In this document: positions 22,637 to 33,668 of the stretch, piece by piece | How the letters are laid out: each line of letters starts with the position of its first letter | Numbering within the stretch: position 1 is the stretch's first letter | Assembly: GCA_027533425.1 (NCBI GenBank) | Contig: JAPZUD010000006.1 | Span: 372,001 to 436,000, forward strand | Length of the DNA: 64,000 nt | Origin: Beijerinckiaceae bacterium | GTDB lineage: Bacteria; Pseudomonadota; Alphaproteobacteria; Rhizobiales; Beijerinckiaceae | Direction of reading: 5' to 3' | Notes under the pieces: generated by a model | Database searches by the model: none | Seen by the model: only the letters and a program-made list of their open reading frames with translations | What the model was told of the DNA's origin: nothing | Made by a program: the position numbers and the translations under genes

Positions 22637-23826
22637 CCCTGGACGGCCTTGACGATCTTCTGGGCGGCGTCATCAAGGTCATCCGCGGGGATGACGTTGA
22701 GGCCGGATTCCCGGATGATCGTCTTGCCTTCCTCGACATTCGTGCCTTCGAGGCGGACGACGAGCGGAACCTTGAGGCCCACCGCCTTGACCGCGCCGAT
22801 CACGCCGCGCGCGATGACATCGCACTTCATGATCCCGCCGAAGATGTTGACGAGGATGCCCTTCACCTTCGGATCGCCGGTGATGATCTTGAAGGCCGCC
22901 GTCACCTTTTCTTCCGTCGCGCCGCCGCCGACATCGAGGAAGTTCGCCGGCTCGGCGCCGTAGAGCTTGATGATGTCGAGCGTCGCCATGGCGAGGCCGG
23001 CACCGTTGACCATGCAGCCGATCGTGCCGTCGAGCGCGATATAGGCGAGGTCGAATTTCGAGGCCTCGATCTCCTTGGAATCCTCTTCCGTCAGGTCGCG
23101 GAGTTCCATGATCTCGGGATGGCGGTAGAGCGCGTTCGAATCGAAGCCGATCTTGGCATCGAGGCACTTCAGCCGGCCATCCTTGGTGATGATCAGCGGG
23201 TTGATCTCCAGCATGGCCATGTCCTTCTCGACGAAGGCCTTGTAGAGCTGCGCCGTCAGCACTTCCGCCTGCTTGGCGAGATCGCCGGTCAGGTTGAGCG
23301 CCTTGGCCACCGCGCGGCCATGATGCGGCATCACGCCGGTCGCCGGATCCACCGAGAAGGTGATGATCTTTTCCGGCGTGTCATGGGCGACAGCCTCGAT
23401 ATCCATGCCGCCCTCGGTCGAAACGACGAAGGCCGTCTGTCCGGTCTCGCGGTCGACGAGCATGGAGATGTAGAACTCCTTCTCGATATCCGAGCCGTCC
23501 TCGATATAGAGGCGGTTGACCTGCTTGCCGGCCTCGCCGGTCTGGATCGTGACGAGCGTGTTGCCGAGCATTTCCCTGGCATGCTTCTCGACCTCGTCGA
23601 TCGAGAAGGCGAGGCGCACGCCGCCCTTCGCATCGGCCGGCAGTTCCTTGAACTTGCCCTTGCCGCGGCCACCCGCATGGATCTGGCTCTTCACGACATA
23701 GAGCGGACCCGGGAGCTTCTTCGCCGCTTCCACGGCCTCGGCCACCGTCATGGCCGGGAAGCCGGCCGAGACATTGGCGCCATAGGCCTTGAGGATCGCC
23801 TTGCCCTGATATTCATGGATGTTCAT
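22633..23826 (-). CDS. sucC: Succinyl-CoA ligase beta subunit
   Basis: The 397-residue ATP-grasp protein binds the nucleotide and holds [16 protein letters not shown] (46-61) near its N-terminus and [16 protein letters not shown] in the C-terminal domain. With SucD it makes ATP or GTP from succinyl-CoA. It starts 90 bp after mdh in the same direction. Its stop codon overlaps the start of the small membrane-protein gene. Confidence 0.98.
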   Translation of the reverse strand: MNIHEYQGKAILKAYGANVSAGFPAMTVAEAVEAAKKLPGPLYVVKSQIHAGGRGKGKFKELPADAKGGVRLAFSIDEVEKHAREMLGNTLVTIQTGEAGKQVNRLYIEDGSDIEKEFYISMLVDRETGQTAFVVSTEGGMDIEAVAHDTPEKIITFSVDPATGVMPHHGRAVAKALNLTGDLAKQAEVLTAQLYKAFVEKDMAMLEINPLIITKDGRLKCLDAKIGFDSNALYRHPEIMELRDLTEEDSKEIEASKFDLAYIALDGTIGCMVNGAGLAMATLDIIKLYGAEPANFLDVGGGATEEKVTAAFKIITGDPKVKGILVNIFGGIMKCDVIARGVIGAVKAVGLKVPLVVRLEGTNVEEGKTIIRESGLNVIPADDLDDAAQKIVKAVQG

Positions 23827-23916
23827 CGGTTATTCCTTCGGAATGGCATTCGGCATGGGGCGATCGGCAGTCAGAGGGTGCAGCCGGCCCATGCCGGCCG
23901 CCCTGTGCCGATGGCC

Positions 23917-25194
<1,278 letters not shown>

Positions 25195-25794
25195 CTATTT
25201 TCGGCCACTCATGGCCCGGACGACCCAGCGCACGACACGGTCCCGCCGCGCTTCGGAGCCCACGGAATCGGCCTTGCCGAGCCAGACCATTCCGGGCTCG
25301 CAGAACCGGCAACCAAGATCGAGCGCCAGCACGGCCATGCGCCGGGCATCACCCCCGGAGAAGAGGCGCGTGACATTGCCCTCCTCGATCACCCGTTCCA
25401 CCAGCCCCTCGACGCGCTTCCGGTGCCGCTCGGCCTCCGCCGGCGCGAATTCCGGTTCCGCCAGCAGGTGGAAGATCGCCGGATCATGATGGACCGCCTC
25501 GGCATAGGCCCGGGCCAGCGTGGAGAGAAAGCGCTCGAGCTTGTCATCGGCCGGATCCGGCCCGTCGACAATATCCTGCAACCGCTGCTCGGTGATCCGC
25601 AGCCAGCCATTCAGCACCGCCTCGACCAGGGCGTTCTTGTCGGCGAAATAGCGATAGACATTGGCATGGCTCATGCCGAGCCGGCCGGCAATACCCGAAA
25701 TCGTCATCCGGCGCGGTCCGATCTGCCGGATCTCTGTTGCCGCAGCGGCAATCAGGCGATTCCGGACACTCTCGACCATGCCGGCAGCGCTCAT
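25195..25794 (-). CDS. TetR/AcrR-family transcriptional regulator
   Basis: The 199-residue protein has an N-terminal helix-turn-helix (MTISGIAGRLGMSHANVYRY, about residues 30-49) and a helical ligand-binding domain. Its start overlaps the zapE stop by ATGA, so the two are translated together. The regulated genes are unknown; the nearest downstream promoter on its strand is that of mdh. Signature and size leave little doubt about the family. Confidence 0.9.
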   Translation of the reverse strand: MSAAGMVESVRNRLIAAAATEIRQIGPRRMTISGIAGRLGMSHANVYRYFADKNALVEAVLNGWLRITEQRLQDIVDGPDPADDKLERFLSTLARAYAEAVHHDPAIFHLLAEPEFAPAEAERHRKRVEGLVERVIEEGNVTRLFSGGDARRMAVLALDLGCRFCEPGMVWLGKADSVGSEARRDRVVRWVVRAMSGRK

Positions 25795-27005
25795 GTCTCC
25801 ACCAGCCCGGTCGTGTTGCCGGAAGCCTCGCTGTCCGGCCGGCCATGCGGCAGGGCGAGATAGGATTCCGACCGCATCTCCATCAGGCGTGAGATCGTGC
25901 GGTCAAACTCGAAAGCCTCATGGCCGCGATCCGCGACATAGAGAGCGTCGACCGGCTTCTCGGCCGAGCAGATCAGCTTCACATGATGCTCGTAGAGAAT
26001 GTCGATCAACGTGATGAACCGCTTGGTCTCGTTCCGACGGTCAAAGGTCAGGGCGGGAATGTCATCCAGCACGAGCGTATGGAAAGTCCGGGCGATGGCG
26101 AGATAATCGAGCGAACCCAAAGGTCGGTTGCAGAGTTCGTCGAAACTTGTCCGGGCAATGGCTCCCGCCGCCTGCGGCAAGGTCAGCTGTCTCCCGCCGA
26201 CATCGAGGTTACGCGGCTTGGGCGCCGCTCCGCCCGAAAGCTCCGCAAACAGGTTGTCGAGGGCGGCCCGCGCCGCATCACCGTTCGGACTGTAATAGAC
26301 CGGTCGCCCCTGCAGCCTTTCGAGCCGGTAATCGGTCCGGGCATCGAGCCGGACAACATCCATCCGCGCCTCGATCAGCCCGATGAAGGGCAGGAACAGC
26401 GCCCGGTTGAGCCCGTTCCGGTAGAGTTGTTGCGGCTCCACATTCGACGTCGCGAGGATCACCACCCCGCGCGCGAACAGCGCCTGGAACAGCCGCCCGA
26501 GGATCATCGCATCGGCGATATCCGTGACGGCAAATTCATCAAAGCACAGAACCCAGGCTTCCTCGGCCAAAGCCTCGGCGACGGGCTGGATCGGATCGTC
26601 GCCCTTGACCTTGCCCTGCTTGGCCTGCTGCCGCCAGGCATGGATGCGCTGGTGAACATCGGCCATGAAGGCATGGAAATGCGCGCGCCGCTTGCGCTTG
26701 ACCTGAAGATGCTCATGGAAAAGATCCACCAGCATGGTCTTGCCGCGCCCGACCGAACCCCAGAGATAAAGCCCGCGGATCGGATCGGCCGGCGCCTTCC
26801 GGCTGAACAGCCAGCCGAGCGCCGAGGTCTTGCGGGCCAGGCGATGTGCCTCGAGCTCGGCGGCCAGCGCATCCAGACGGCGGACGATCCGGGCCTGCGC
26901 AGGATCGGATTCGAGCCTGCCTTCCTGCACCATCGCGGCATACCGTGCCGCAATCGCTCCCGCCATCTTGCGTCTTCCCGTGCTGTTCCGGTCGCTCTTT
27001 CGCAT
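25791..27005 (-). CDS. zapE: Cell division protein ZapE (AFG1-type ATPase)
   Basis: The 404-residue P-loop ATPase has Walker A in LYLWGSVGRGKTMLV, Walker B in VLCFDEFAVTDIADA and sensor segment VVILATSNVEPQQLYRNGLN. ZapE binds FtsZ and acts at constriction in Escherichia coli; the mitochondrial homologue AFG1 acts in protein quality control. The neighbourhood zapE-mdh is common in alphaproteobacteria. A GAGGTG site supports the ATG at 27005; a downstream ATG at 26963 is the alternative, and the longer open frame upstream has no support. Confidence 0.95.
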   Translation of the reverse strand: MRKSDRNSTGRRKMAGAIAARYAAMVQEGRLESDPAQARIVRRLDALAAELEAHRLARKTSALGWLFSRKAPADPIRGLYLWGSVGRGKTMLVDLFHEHLQVKRKRRAHFHAFMADVHQRIHAWRQQAKQGKVKGDDPIQPVAEALAEEAWVLCFDEFAVTDIADAMILGRLFQALFARGVVILATSNVEPQQLYRNGLNRALFLPFIGLIEARMDVVRLDARTDYRLERLQGRPVYYSPNGDAARAALDNLFAELSGGAAPKPRNLDVGGRQLTLPQAAGAIARTSFDELCNRPLGSLDYLAIARTFHTLVLDDIPALTFDRRNETKRFITLIDILYEHHVKLICSAEKPVDALYVADRGHEAFEFDRTISRLMEMRSESYLALPHGRPDSEASGNTTGLVET

Positions 27006-27153
27006 GAGCGGGGGCACCTCGCAAGGCGCAGCCGAAACCGGGGGATGCCCAACGGCACGGAACTTGCCATCGAAAAGCCCAAAGCCAGATTTATTGCGAT
27101 GCAACAAAAGAGCGGGAGAGCGCCTGTCACGCGAAAGCTGAAGGACAATAGCG

Positions 27154-27762
27154 ATGCCCAAGATAGAACTGGACCGGATCACCTACCGGAAGCTGCTGCC
27201 GACGGATCATCCGGCCTTCGAGGCCCATCTGCTGGCGCTCGATGCGGGGAGCCGGCGGACACGCTTCGGCACCACCACCAATGATGCGTTCCTTGAGCAA
27301 TATGCCGCCCGATGCATCACGCTGAATGCGATCATCCACGGCGCCTTCCTCGAGAACAGGATGATCGGCGCGGCGGAATTGCGCCCTCTGGGCGAACTCT
27401 TTACCGGCGAGGCCGAGATTGCTTTCTCGGTCGAGGCGGAATGGCGCAATTGCGGGATCGGCACAGCGCTTTTTGCGCGCACCTTGCGTTCGGCCCGGAA
27501 CCGCGGCTTTGCCCGCCTCTATATGAGCTGCCTCCGGCACAATGCGCCGATGCGGGCACTGGCCCGCAAATTCTCGGCGGAAATCCTCGTCGAACTGGAT
27601 GAATCCGTCGCGCTGGTCGAGACCCCGCGCCGGACCATCATTTCTCTGATCCGCGAAGCGATCGACGATGCCGCCGCCCGCTCGTCCGGGCATGGCTGGG
27701 AATGGCCGCGGCTCTGGCTGGCGCGTCGACCGGCAACGCCGCCAGTCTCGCGCGTCGGCTGA
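27154..27762 (+). CDS. GNAT-family N-acetyltransferase
   Basis: The 202-residue protein has the GNAT acetyl-CoA-binding core: IAFSVEAEWRNCGIGTALFA (about 90-109, with the R/QxxGxG-type loop as RNCGIG) and the following helix ARNRGFARLYMSCLRHN. It is divergent from zapE, with AAGGA before the ATG. The substrate is unknown. The stop lies 5 bp from the end of the convergent GST gene. Confidence 0.85.
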   Translation: MPKIELDRITYRKLLPTDHPAFEAHLLALDAGSRRTRFGTTTNDAFLEQYAARCITLNAIIHGAFLENRMIGAAELRPLGELFTGEAEIAFSVEAEWRNCGIGTALFARTLRSARNRGFARLYMSCLRHNAPMRALARKFSAEILVELDESVALVETPRRTIISLIREAIDDAAARSSGHGWEWPRLWLARRPATPPVSRVG

Positions 27763-27767
27763 AGCGT

Positions 27768-28400
27768 TCAGCCCTTGGGGAAGGATGCCGGCATGAGCTC
27801 GTAGGGCCCCTTCCAGCCTGGCAGGGCACGGATACGGCCTTTCCATGCCTCGATATGCGGGAATTCCGCATCATCGATCCCTGTCGGCTCGGGATAGAAG
27901 GCGTAGCCGGCCAGCGAGAGATCGGCGATGGTCGGCCGGCCGCCGACCACGAAGGCGTGGGTCGCGAGATGCTGCTCCAACACAGAGCGGGCAGCGCGTG
28001 CACGGGCCCGCAGGAATTCCGTGACTGGCGTCTCGCCGCTCTTCTGCAGCCCGAAAAGGAACCGAAGGGTTGCAAAATAGCTCGTGAACTTGTGATTGTC
28101 GAAAAGGATCCAGCGCCAGATCTCGCGTCGCTCCCGGGCATCCTCCCCGCCGAATCTGCCGAGAACCTCGGCCAGATAATCGAGGATCACGCCGGACTGG
28201 GCGAGTGTTTCGCCGCGATGTTCAAGAACCGGCACTTCGCCCTGGGCATTCAGGCTGGCCCGCCATTCCGCGCTGCGCGTGACACCGTTGAAGTAATCAA
28301 CGGGAACAACTTCCCAGTCGGCATTGCTGAGCTGCAGCATCAGCGCAACCTTGTAGGCATTCCCGGATTCACCGAACCCGTGCAGACGAAACTCGGCCAT
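27768..28400 (-). CDS. Glutathione S-transferase family protein
   Basis: The 210-residue protein has the N-terminal thioredoxin-like domain with the glutathione-contacting GEVPVLEHRGETLAQSGVIL segment (about 53-72; the cis-Pro is in EVPVL and the Ser in QSG). The all-helical C-terminal domain includes the RPTIADLSLAGYAFYPE motif. It is a cytosolic GST of beta- or theta-like type; the substrate cannot be inferred. It stands alone between convergent and divergent neighbours. Confidence 0.92.
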   Translation of the reverse strand: MAEFRLHGFGESGNAYKVALMLQLSNADWEVVPVDYFNGVTRSAEWRASLNAQGEVPVLEHRGETLAQSGVILDYLAEVLGRFGGEDARERREIWRWILFDNHKFTSYFATLRFLFGLQKSGETPVTEFLRARARAARSVLEQHLATHAFVVGGRPTIADLSLAGYAFYPEPTGIDDAEFPHIEAWKGRIRALPGWKGPYELMPASFPKG

Positions 28401-28438
28401 GCAAGGTCTCCTGACGGCATGGAGCCGTCACCGGCCCC

Positions 28439-29107
28439 TTATTTGGACATGGTCAGCGGCGCACCGGATTTCGCAGTCGCACCGGAGAAGTTCTGCTGGC
28501 CCGCCTGCCGCAACCGGGCCACGACCCCCCCACCCGGCTCATAGAGGATGACTTCGCTGCCCGCCAGCTCCCAGGCGTTGACTCGCTGCAATTCCCGGTT
28601 CTGGCAGCCGGACGTGCCGGCGCCATAAAGATCGAGTTTCGGTGCGCTGGACAGCGTGACACGGCAGCTCGCGCCATTGCTCTCGCGCACGGACCAGTTA
28701 CCGATCAGGCCCGTCCGGGTCGGAGCGGAGGGAGCCGCCGTCACCGGCGGAGCGACCGGCGCGGTCGCCGTGCGATTGGCCGGATTCGCACCGGGAACAG
28801 GGCCCTGCGGTGTCGTCAGCGGAGGGTTGATCGTCCCGGTCGCCGGCGGAAAGGGCTCGCCGGGCGAGACCGGCGGCGGTGCCGTCGCGACATTCGCACC
28901 CGGGGGCGGGGGCAGAGCCGAGGATTCGACTTCTCCGGCGGGCGCCGGGGTCAACGGAGGCGGCGCAGCGACAATCTCGTTGCGCGAAGCCGGACGATAT
29001 GGCTCGCCGGGCAGCATGGAACCCAACCGGGAACTTGCCTCGCAACCTGCAAGCAGGCCACCCAGCGGCAGCAGCACCAACATCCGGAATCGAAGGCCTT
29101 GACGCAC
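28439..29107 (-). CDS. Lipoprotein with an AprI/Inh metalloprotease-inhibitor domain
   Basis: The protein starts with a short basic segment and a lipobox (LLPLGGLLAGC), so it should be lipidated and anchored to the periplasmic side of a membrane. A long Pro/Ala-rich linker (about residues 45-135) leads to a C-terminal domain with GNWSVRESNGASCRV, two cysteines and VNAWELAGSEVILYEPGG, the pattern of the AprI/Inh family. In other bacteria that domain inhibits secreted metzincin proteases. No protease gene is nearby. I chose the GTG at 29107 because AGGG lies eight bases upstream; the ATG at 29083 is also possible. Confidence 0.78.
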   Translation of the reverse strand: MRQGLRFRMLVLLPLGGLLAGCEASSRLGSMLPGEPYRPASRNEIVAAPPPLTPAPAGEVESSALPPPPGANVATAPPPVSPGEPFPPATGTINPPLTTPQGPVPGANPANRTATAPVAPPVTAAPSAPTRTGLIGNWSVRESNGASCRVTLSSAPKLDLYGAGTSGCQNRELQRVNAWELAGSEVILYEPGGGVVARLRQAGQQNFSGATAKSGAPLTMSK

Positions 29108-29285
29108 GAGAACCACCCTGTCCCAAAACCCGGTTTCTGAAGGTTTGTGCCCATATAATTGCTGACAAGCCATGAACAAGGCCTGACTGTTCGCATGGAG
29201 CCGGCCCTGAACGAGGAATCAGGCTTCTTCGAGGCATCCAGCTGGATGTTCGAGGCGTAAACTCGCGGTCAACTAGGATTCGCCC

Positions 29286-29669
29286 ATGTCGTTTGCCCTC
29301 TGGAGCCTGCTGATTGCCGGCTTGATGCCCTACTTCACAGTTGCACTCGCGAAAGCGGGCCCGAACCGCTACGACAACGGCAACCCCCGGGATTGGGCCG
29401 GCTCGCTCCGGGGTTTTGCCCGGCGCGCCCATGCCGCCCACCAGAACCATTTCGAGTTCCTGCCTTTCTTCACAGCCGGCATCCTCGTGGCCCATCTGCG
29501 GCTCGGCGCGAATGCTGCGGTGGACTGGCTGGCCTTTGGCATTCTTCTCGCCCGGATCGCCTATACGATCGCCTATCTGATGGACCGGCCGACCCTGCGC
29601 TCGATCGTCTGGAGCCTGGCTATTTTCGGGGTGATCGGCCTGTTCGCGCTGGCCGGACGCGGCGCCTGA
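29286..29669 (+). CDS. MAPEG-family membrane protein
   Basis: The 127-residue protein has four predicted transmembrane helices and the MAPEG signature RRAHAAHQNHFEFLPFF (about 46-62) in the first loop and second helix, followed by ILLARIAYTIAYL. Eukaryotic MAPEG proteins are glutathione-dependent enzymes; the bacterial short forms are mostly uncharacterised. It lies upstream of and convergent with the sdh operon. Confidence 0.9.
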   Translation: MSFALWSLLIAGLMPYFTVALAKAGPNRYDNGNPRDWAGSLRGFARRAHAAHQNHFEFLPFFTAGILVAHLRLGANAAVDWLAFGILLARIAYTIAYLMDRPTLRSIVWSLAIFGVIGLFALAGRGA

Positions 29670-29673
29670 CGCA

Positions 29674-29702
29674 AAAAAGGCCGGAACGTCGCCCGGCCTT
29701 CC
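29674..29702 (-). terminator. Terminator of the sdh operon
   Basis: AAGGCCGG (29677-29684) pairs with CCGGCCTT (29693-29700). On the minus strand the stem is followed by TTTTTT, so it serves sdhB. It sits 28 bp past the sdhB stop and 8 bp past the convergent MAPEG stop. Confidence 0.85.
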
Positions 29703-29729
29703 TCAGGATCTCGTTGCACGGCGCCCCGG

Positions 29730-30509
29730 TCAGACCTGCCGCGCCACCATCATCTTCTTGATTTCGGCAATCGCCTTCGCGGGGTTCAGGCCCTTCGGGC
29801 AGGCATTCGAACAATTCATGATCGTGTGGCAGCGATAGAGCCGGAACGGATCCTCGAGATTGTCGAGCCGGTCACCCGTAGCCTCGTCGCGGCTGTCGAT
29901 CAGCCAGCGATAGGCCTGCAGCAGGGCGGCGGGGCCGAGATAGCGATCGCCGTTCCACCAGTAGCTCGGGCAGGAGGTCGAGCAACAGGCGCAGAGAATG
30001 CACTCGTAAAGGCCGTCCAGATGCTCGCGGTCCGACGGCGATTGCCGCCATTCCTTTTCCGGCGCCGGCGTCTCGGTCTTGAGCCAGGGCTCGATCGAGG
30101 CATGCTGGGCATAGAAGCGCGTCAGGTCCGGCACGAGATCCTTCACCACCGGCATATGCGGCAACGGATAGATCCGGACGGCGCCGGAAATCTCGTCCAT
30201 GCCCTTGGTGCAGGCAAGGGTGTTGGTGCCGTCGATATTCATCGCGCAGGAACCGCAGATCCCCTCGCGGCAGGATCGGCGGAAGGTCAGCGTCGGGTCG
30301 ATCCTGTTCTTGATCCAGATGATCGCATCCAGGATCATCGGCCCGCAATCATCGAGATCGACGAAATAGGTATCGACACGCGGATTGCTCTCGCCATCCG
30401 GATCCCATCGATAGATCCGGAATTCACGGAGGTTGTTCGCCCCGGCCGGCTTCGGCCAGGTCTTGCCCTCGACGAGGCGGGAATTCTTGGGAAGGTTGAA
30501 TTCGGCCAT
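29730..30509 (-). CDS. sdhB: Succinate dehydrogenase iron-sulfur subunit
   Basis: The 259-residue electron-transfer subunit has the cysteine groups for all three clusters: [10 protein letters not shown] plus a later Cys for [2Fe-2S] (about 60-80), [11 protein letters not shown] for [4Fe-4S] and [17 protein letters not shown] completing the [4Fe-4S] and [3Fe-4S] sets. It passes electrons from SdhA flavin to ubiquinone. It is the last gene of sdhCDAB and starts 10 bp after sdhA. Confidence 0.98.
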   Translation of the reverse strand: MAEFNLPKNSRLVEGKTWPKPAGANNLREFRIYRWDPDGESNPRVDTYFVDLDDCGPMILDAIIWIKNRIDPTLTFRRSCREGICGSCAMNIDGTNTLACTKGMDEISGAVRIYPLPHMPVVKDLVPDLTRFYAQHASIEPWLKTETPAPEKEWRQSPSDREHLDGLYECILCACCSTSCPSYWWNGDRYLGPAALLQAYRWLIDSRDEATGDRLDNLEDPFRLYRCHTIMNCSNACPKGLNPAKAIAEIKKMMVARQV

Positions 30510-30519
30510 AGCCCGGACC

Positions 30520-32358
30520 TCAGTAAACGCGCGCCTTGGGCGCGATGTAGCTGACCTCGTTGGTCATCGTGTAGGAATGCACCGGCCGGTAATCGATCGA
30601 GACGGATTTCTTCTCCTCGTCGACCCAGGCCAGCGTATGCTTCATCCAGGTCTTGTCGTCGCGATCCTTGTAGTCCTCGCGGGCATGGGCCCCGCGCGAT
30701 TCCGTCCGGTTCAGCGCCGAGTCCATCGTCACCACGGCCTGGGTGATGAGATTGTCGAATTCGAGCGTCTCGAGCAGGTCGGAATTCCAGACAAGGCTGC
30801 GATCGGTGACGCGGACATCGTCCGCCGCCTTCCAGACCTGGTGGATGTTCTTCGAACCCTCGGCGAGCGTTTCACCGGTCCGGTAAACCGCGCAATTCGT
30901 CTGCATCTCGCGCTGCATGCGGAGGCGCAGCTCTGCCGTCGGCGTCCCGCCATTCGCATGCCGGAACCGGTCGAGGCGCGACAGGGCGAGATCGGCCGAA
31001 TCGGCCGGAAGCTCCGCCTGTTTGGCGCCGGGCGTCAGGATCTCGGCAGCCCGCAGGCCGGCGGCGCGACCGAAGACCACGAGGTCGATCAGCGAATTCG
31101 AACCAAGTCGGTTCGCCCCGTGCACCGACACGCAGGCCGCCTCGCCGATGGCCATGAGGCCCGGCACCACGACGTCGGGGTTGCCATTCTTCAGGGTGAC
31201 CACTTCCCCATAGAAGTTCGTCTGGATGCCGCCCATGTTGTAATGCACGGTCGGCAGGACGGGGATCGGCTCCTTCGTCACATCGACGCCGGCGAAGATC
31301 TTGGCGCTTTCCGAAATGCCCGGCAGGCGGGCATGCAGGATCGCCGGATCCAGATGGTCGAGATGCAGGAAGATGTGGTCCTTGTTCTTGCCCACACCCC
31401 GGCCTTCGCGGATTTCCATCGTCATCGCGCGGCTGACCATGTCACGCGGGGCCAGGTCCTTCACGCTCGGTGCATAGCGTTCCATGAAGCGCTCGCCATC
31501 CGAATTGGTGAGATAGCCGCCCTCGCCACGGGCACCCTCGGTGATGAGGCAGCCGGCGCCGTAGATGCCGGTCGGGTGGAACTGCACGAATTCCATGTCC
31601 TGCAACGGCAGTCCGGCCCGCAGCACCATGGCATTGCCATCGCCCGTGCAGGTATGGGCGGAGGTTGCCGAGAAATAGGCCCGGCCATAGCCACCGGTGG
31701 CCAGCATCACGGTCTGGGCCCGGAACCGGTGGATCGTGCCGTCATCCATCTTCAGGGCGATGACACCGCGGCAGCGGCCTTCCTCGTCCATGATCAGGTC
31801 GATGGCGAAATACTCGATGAAGAACTCGGTCGAGTTGCGCAGGGCCTGTCCATAAAGCGTGTGCAGGATGGCATGGCCGGTCCGGTCCGCAGCAGCGCAG
31901 GTGCGCTGGGCCGGCGGGCCATTGCCGTAATCGGTGGTCATCCCGCCGAACGGCCGCTGATAGATCTTGCCGTCTTCGGTGCGCGAGAACGGAACACCCC
32001 AGTGTTCCAGCTCGTAGACGGCGGCCGGCGCGTTGCGGCAGAGATATTCGATGGAATCCTGGTCACCCAGCCAGTCCGACCCCTTCACGGTGTCGTACAT
32101 GTGCCATTTCCACTCGTCCGGCCCCATATTGGCGAGCGCGGCCGCAACGCCGCCCTGCGCCGCCACGGTATGCGAGCGGGTCGGAAAGACCTTGGTGATG
32201 CAGGCCGTGCGCAGGCCGGCCTGGCTGCAGCCCACCGTGGCACGGAGGCCCGCACCGCCGGCACCGACAACCACGACGTCGAAGGTATGGTCGGTGATCG
32301 GATAGGCCTTGCCGTTCAAGGCGGGGCCGCTGCCGTTGGAAGTTCCGTTCGAAGCCAT
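30520..32358 (-). CDS. sdhA: Succinate dehydrogenase flavoprotein subunit
   Basis: The 612-residue catalytic subunit has the FAD-binding GAGGAGLR (32-39), the covalent flavin attachment His63 in [10 protein letters not shown], and [17 protein letters not shown] in the capping/flavin region. It oxidises succinate to fumarate and links the TCA cycle to the respiratory chain. The order sdhC-sdhD-sdhA-sdhB is the usual one, with 15 bp between sdhD and sdhA. Confidence 0.98.
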   Translation of the reverse strand: MASNGTSNGSGPALNGKAYPITDHTFDVVVVGAGGAGLRATVGCSQAGLRTACITKVFPTRSHTVAAQGGVAAALANMGPDEWKWHMYDTVKGSDWLGDQDSIEYLCRNAPAAVYELEHWGVPFSRTEDGKIYQRPFGGMTTDYGNGPPAQRTCAAADRTGHAILHTLYGQALRNSTEFFIEYFAIDLIMDEEGRCRGVIALKMDDGTIHRFRAQTVMLATGGYGRAYFSATSAHTCTGDGNAMVLRAGLPLQDMEFVQFHPTGIYGAGCLITEGARGEGGYLTNSDGERFMERYAPSVKDLAPRDMVSRAMTMEIREGRGVGKNKDHIFLHLDHLDPAILHARLPGISESAKIFAGVDVTKEPIPVLPTVHYNMGGIQTNFYGEVVTLKNGNPDVVVPGLMAIGEAACVSVHGANRLGSNSLIDLVVFGRAAGLRAAEILTPGAKQAELPADSADLALSRLDRFRHANGGTPTAELRLRMQREMQTNCAVYRTGETLAEGSKNIHQVWKAADDVRVTDRSLVWNSDLLETLEFDNLITQAVVTMDSALNRTESRGAHAREDYKDRDDKTWMKHTLAWVDEEKKSVSIDYRPVHSYTMTNEVSYIAPKARVY

Positions 32359-32373
32359 GCGTATCTCCTGCCG

Positions 32374-32772
32374 TCAGCCGGCAAAGCCGATCTTGAGGAT
32401 CGCATAGGCCGAGGCGAGGGCCACCGCGATCGCGAAGAAGGTGTTGAGCATGAGCAGGGCAATCTTCTTGCCCTCGCTATGGACGTAATCCTCGATGATG
32501 ACCTGCATCCCGAGGCGCATGTGATAGGTGGCCGAGCCGATGAACAGCAGCAGCAGGATGGCCACGAGAGGCTGGCCGACCAGTTTGACTGCGCCGGCAT
32601 AGTCCCGCTTCGAGAGCATCAGCATGATGACCACGAAGGCGATGGTCAGCGGCACATTGGCCACGGCCGTGACGCGCGATTTCCAGAAATGGTCGGTGCC
32701 CGACTTGGCGGCGCCGAGGCCACGGACCCGGCCGAGCGGCGTGCGGAGCGAAGTGGAGGATTGCTGGCTCAT
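32374..32772 (-). CDS. sdhD: Succinate dehydrogenase membrane anchor subunit SdhD
   Basis: The 132-residue protein has three transmembrane helices and the conserved SATYHMRLGMQVIIEDYVHS motif (about 80-99), whose His lies near the heme b and quinone site. The N-terminal RTPLGRVRGLGAAKSGTDHF is typical of alphaproteobacterial SdhD. The ATG at 32772 lies 4 bp after the sdhC stop; nine more codons are open upstream but lie inside sdhC. Confidence 0.95.
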   Translation of the reverse strand: MSQQSSTSLRTPLGRVRGLGAAKSGTDHFWKSRVTAVANVPLTIAFVVIMLMLSKRDYAGAVKLVGQPLVAILLLLFIGSATYHMRLGMQVIIEDYVHSEGKKIALLMLNTFFAIAVALASAYAILKIGFAG

Positions 32773-32776
32773 CGGC

Positions 32777-33169
32777 TTACCCCGCGAGATAGGCAACAAA
32801 GGCGAGGACGGTCATGCCGAGCGAGGCGAACAGCGTCGCCCAGGCCAGCTTCATCCGGGTCTCGCGCTCGAGGCCGGCACCGGTATCCCAGACAAAATGC
32901 CGGATACCGCCGCACATGTGGTGGAACAGGGCCCAAGTATAACCGAACAGGACGAGTTTCCCGAGGAACGACCCGTAGATGGCCTGCACCGTTCCGTAGG
33001 CCGAGCTGCCGGAGGCCAGCGCGACAAGGGCGATCACGAGCAGCAGCGTCCCGAAGAACAGGGCCGCGCCGGTGATGCGGTGAAGGATCGACATCACCAT
33101 CGTGATCGAGGGCTTGTAGATTTGCAGATGCGGAGAAAGCGGGCGCTCCGCCGGGCCGGTTCGGGCCAT
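32777..33169 (-). CDS. sdhC: Succinate dehydrogenase cytochrome b556 subunit
   Basis: The 130-residue subunit has RPLSPHLQIYKPSITMVMSI at its N-terminal end, followed by LHRITGA (quinone-site Ser/Arg region), and FHHMCGGIRHFVWD with the heme-ligand histidine, in three transmembrane helices. It is the first gene of the operon. The ATG at 33169 has AAGGTG six bases upstream and is preferred over a second ATG twelve codons further up. Confidence 0.96.
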   Translation of the reverse strand: MARTGPAERPLSPHLQIYKPSITMVMSILHRITGAALFFGTLLLVIALVALASGSSAYGTVQAIYGSFLGKLVLFGYTWALFHHMCGGIRHFVWDTGAGLERETRMKLAWATLFASLGMTVLAFVAYLAG

Positions 33170-33326
33170 GGATGTCACCTTGTCAAGACTTTGGAACAGA
33201 TCCAATCAAAGGACCGCCAGTCCCCCTAACCGAGTTTGAACCACTTCGCAATGCAACGAAGGACAAGTTCAACCTAGGCCCAACCGGCCGGGAAGATCAG
33301 GGGCAATGTCGTCGCAGGCTGTCGTC

Positions 33327-33668
33327 CTAGCCGGATCTGGTTAAGGAATCCGTCGCAGCCCGGGCCCGTGCAGCCAGATCGGGGCCATTTCCATTGATCT
33401 GGAGGCGCTTGACGCGCGCTGTCTCACCGCTGACGAGGCGGATGTCGCGCGCGGGCACGCCCAGCAATCCGGCCACCAGCGTAATCGCCGCGCGGTTTGC
33501 CGCACCATCTTCCGGGGCGACGCGCACCCGGACCTGCCAGAAACATCGTCCCGCAGCGTCCGTGCCGATGCCATCAAGGGCATCACGTCCGCCGCGCGGT
33601 GTGGCCCGGAGCGTCAGTTCGAGCCCGCCGGGGACAATCCGGAACGGGGCGCCCGTCTCGAGGCTCAC
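33327..33668 (-). CDS. DUF167 (YggU) family protein
   Basis: The 113-residue protein has the DUF167 core: LTLRATPRGGRDALDG, a strand ending VRVRVAPEDGAANRAAITLV and the final LVSGETARVKRLQING. The family's function is unknown. The start is a GTG that overlaps the stop of the upstream cytochrome gene as GTGA, so its translation is probably coupled. A frame open further upstream lies inside that gene. Confidence 0.9.
   Translation of the reverse strand: MSLETGAPFRIVPGGLELTLRATPRGGRDALDGIGTDAAGRCFWQVRVRVAPEDGAANRAAITLVAGLLGVPARDIRLVSGETARVKRLQINGNGPDLAARARAATDSLTRSG

Noticed and set aside
30433-33075. An 880-codon plus-strand open frame antisense to sdhA, sdhD and sdhC
   Set aside because: Shadow of strongly identified sdh genes; no motif, no ribosome-binding site.
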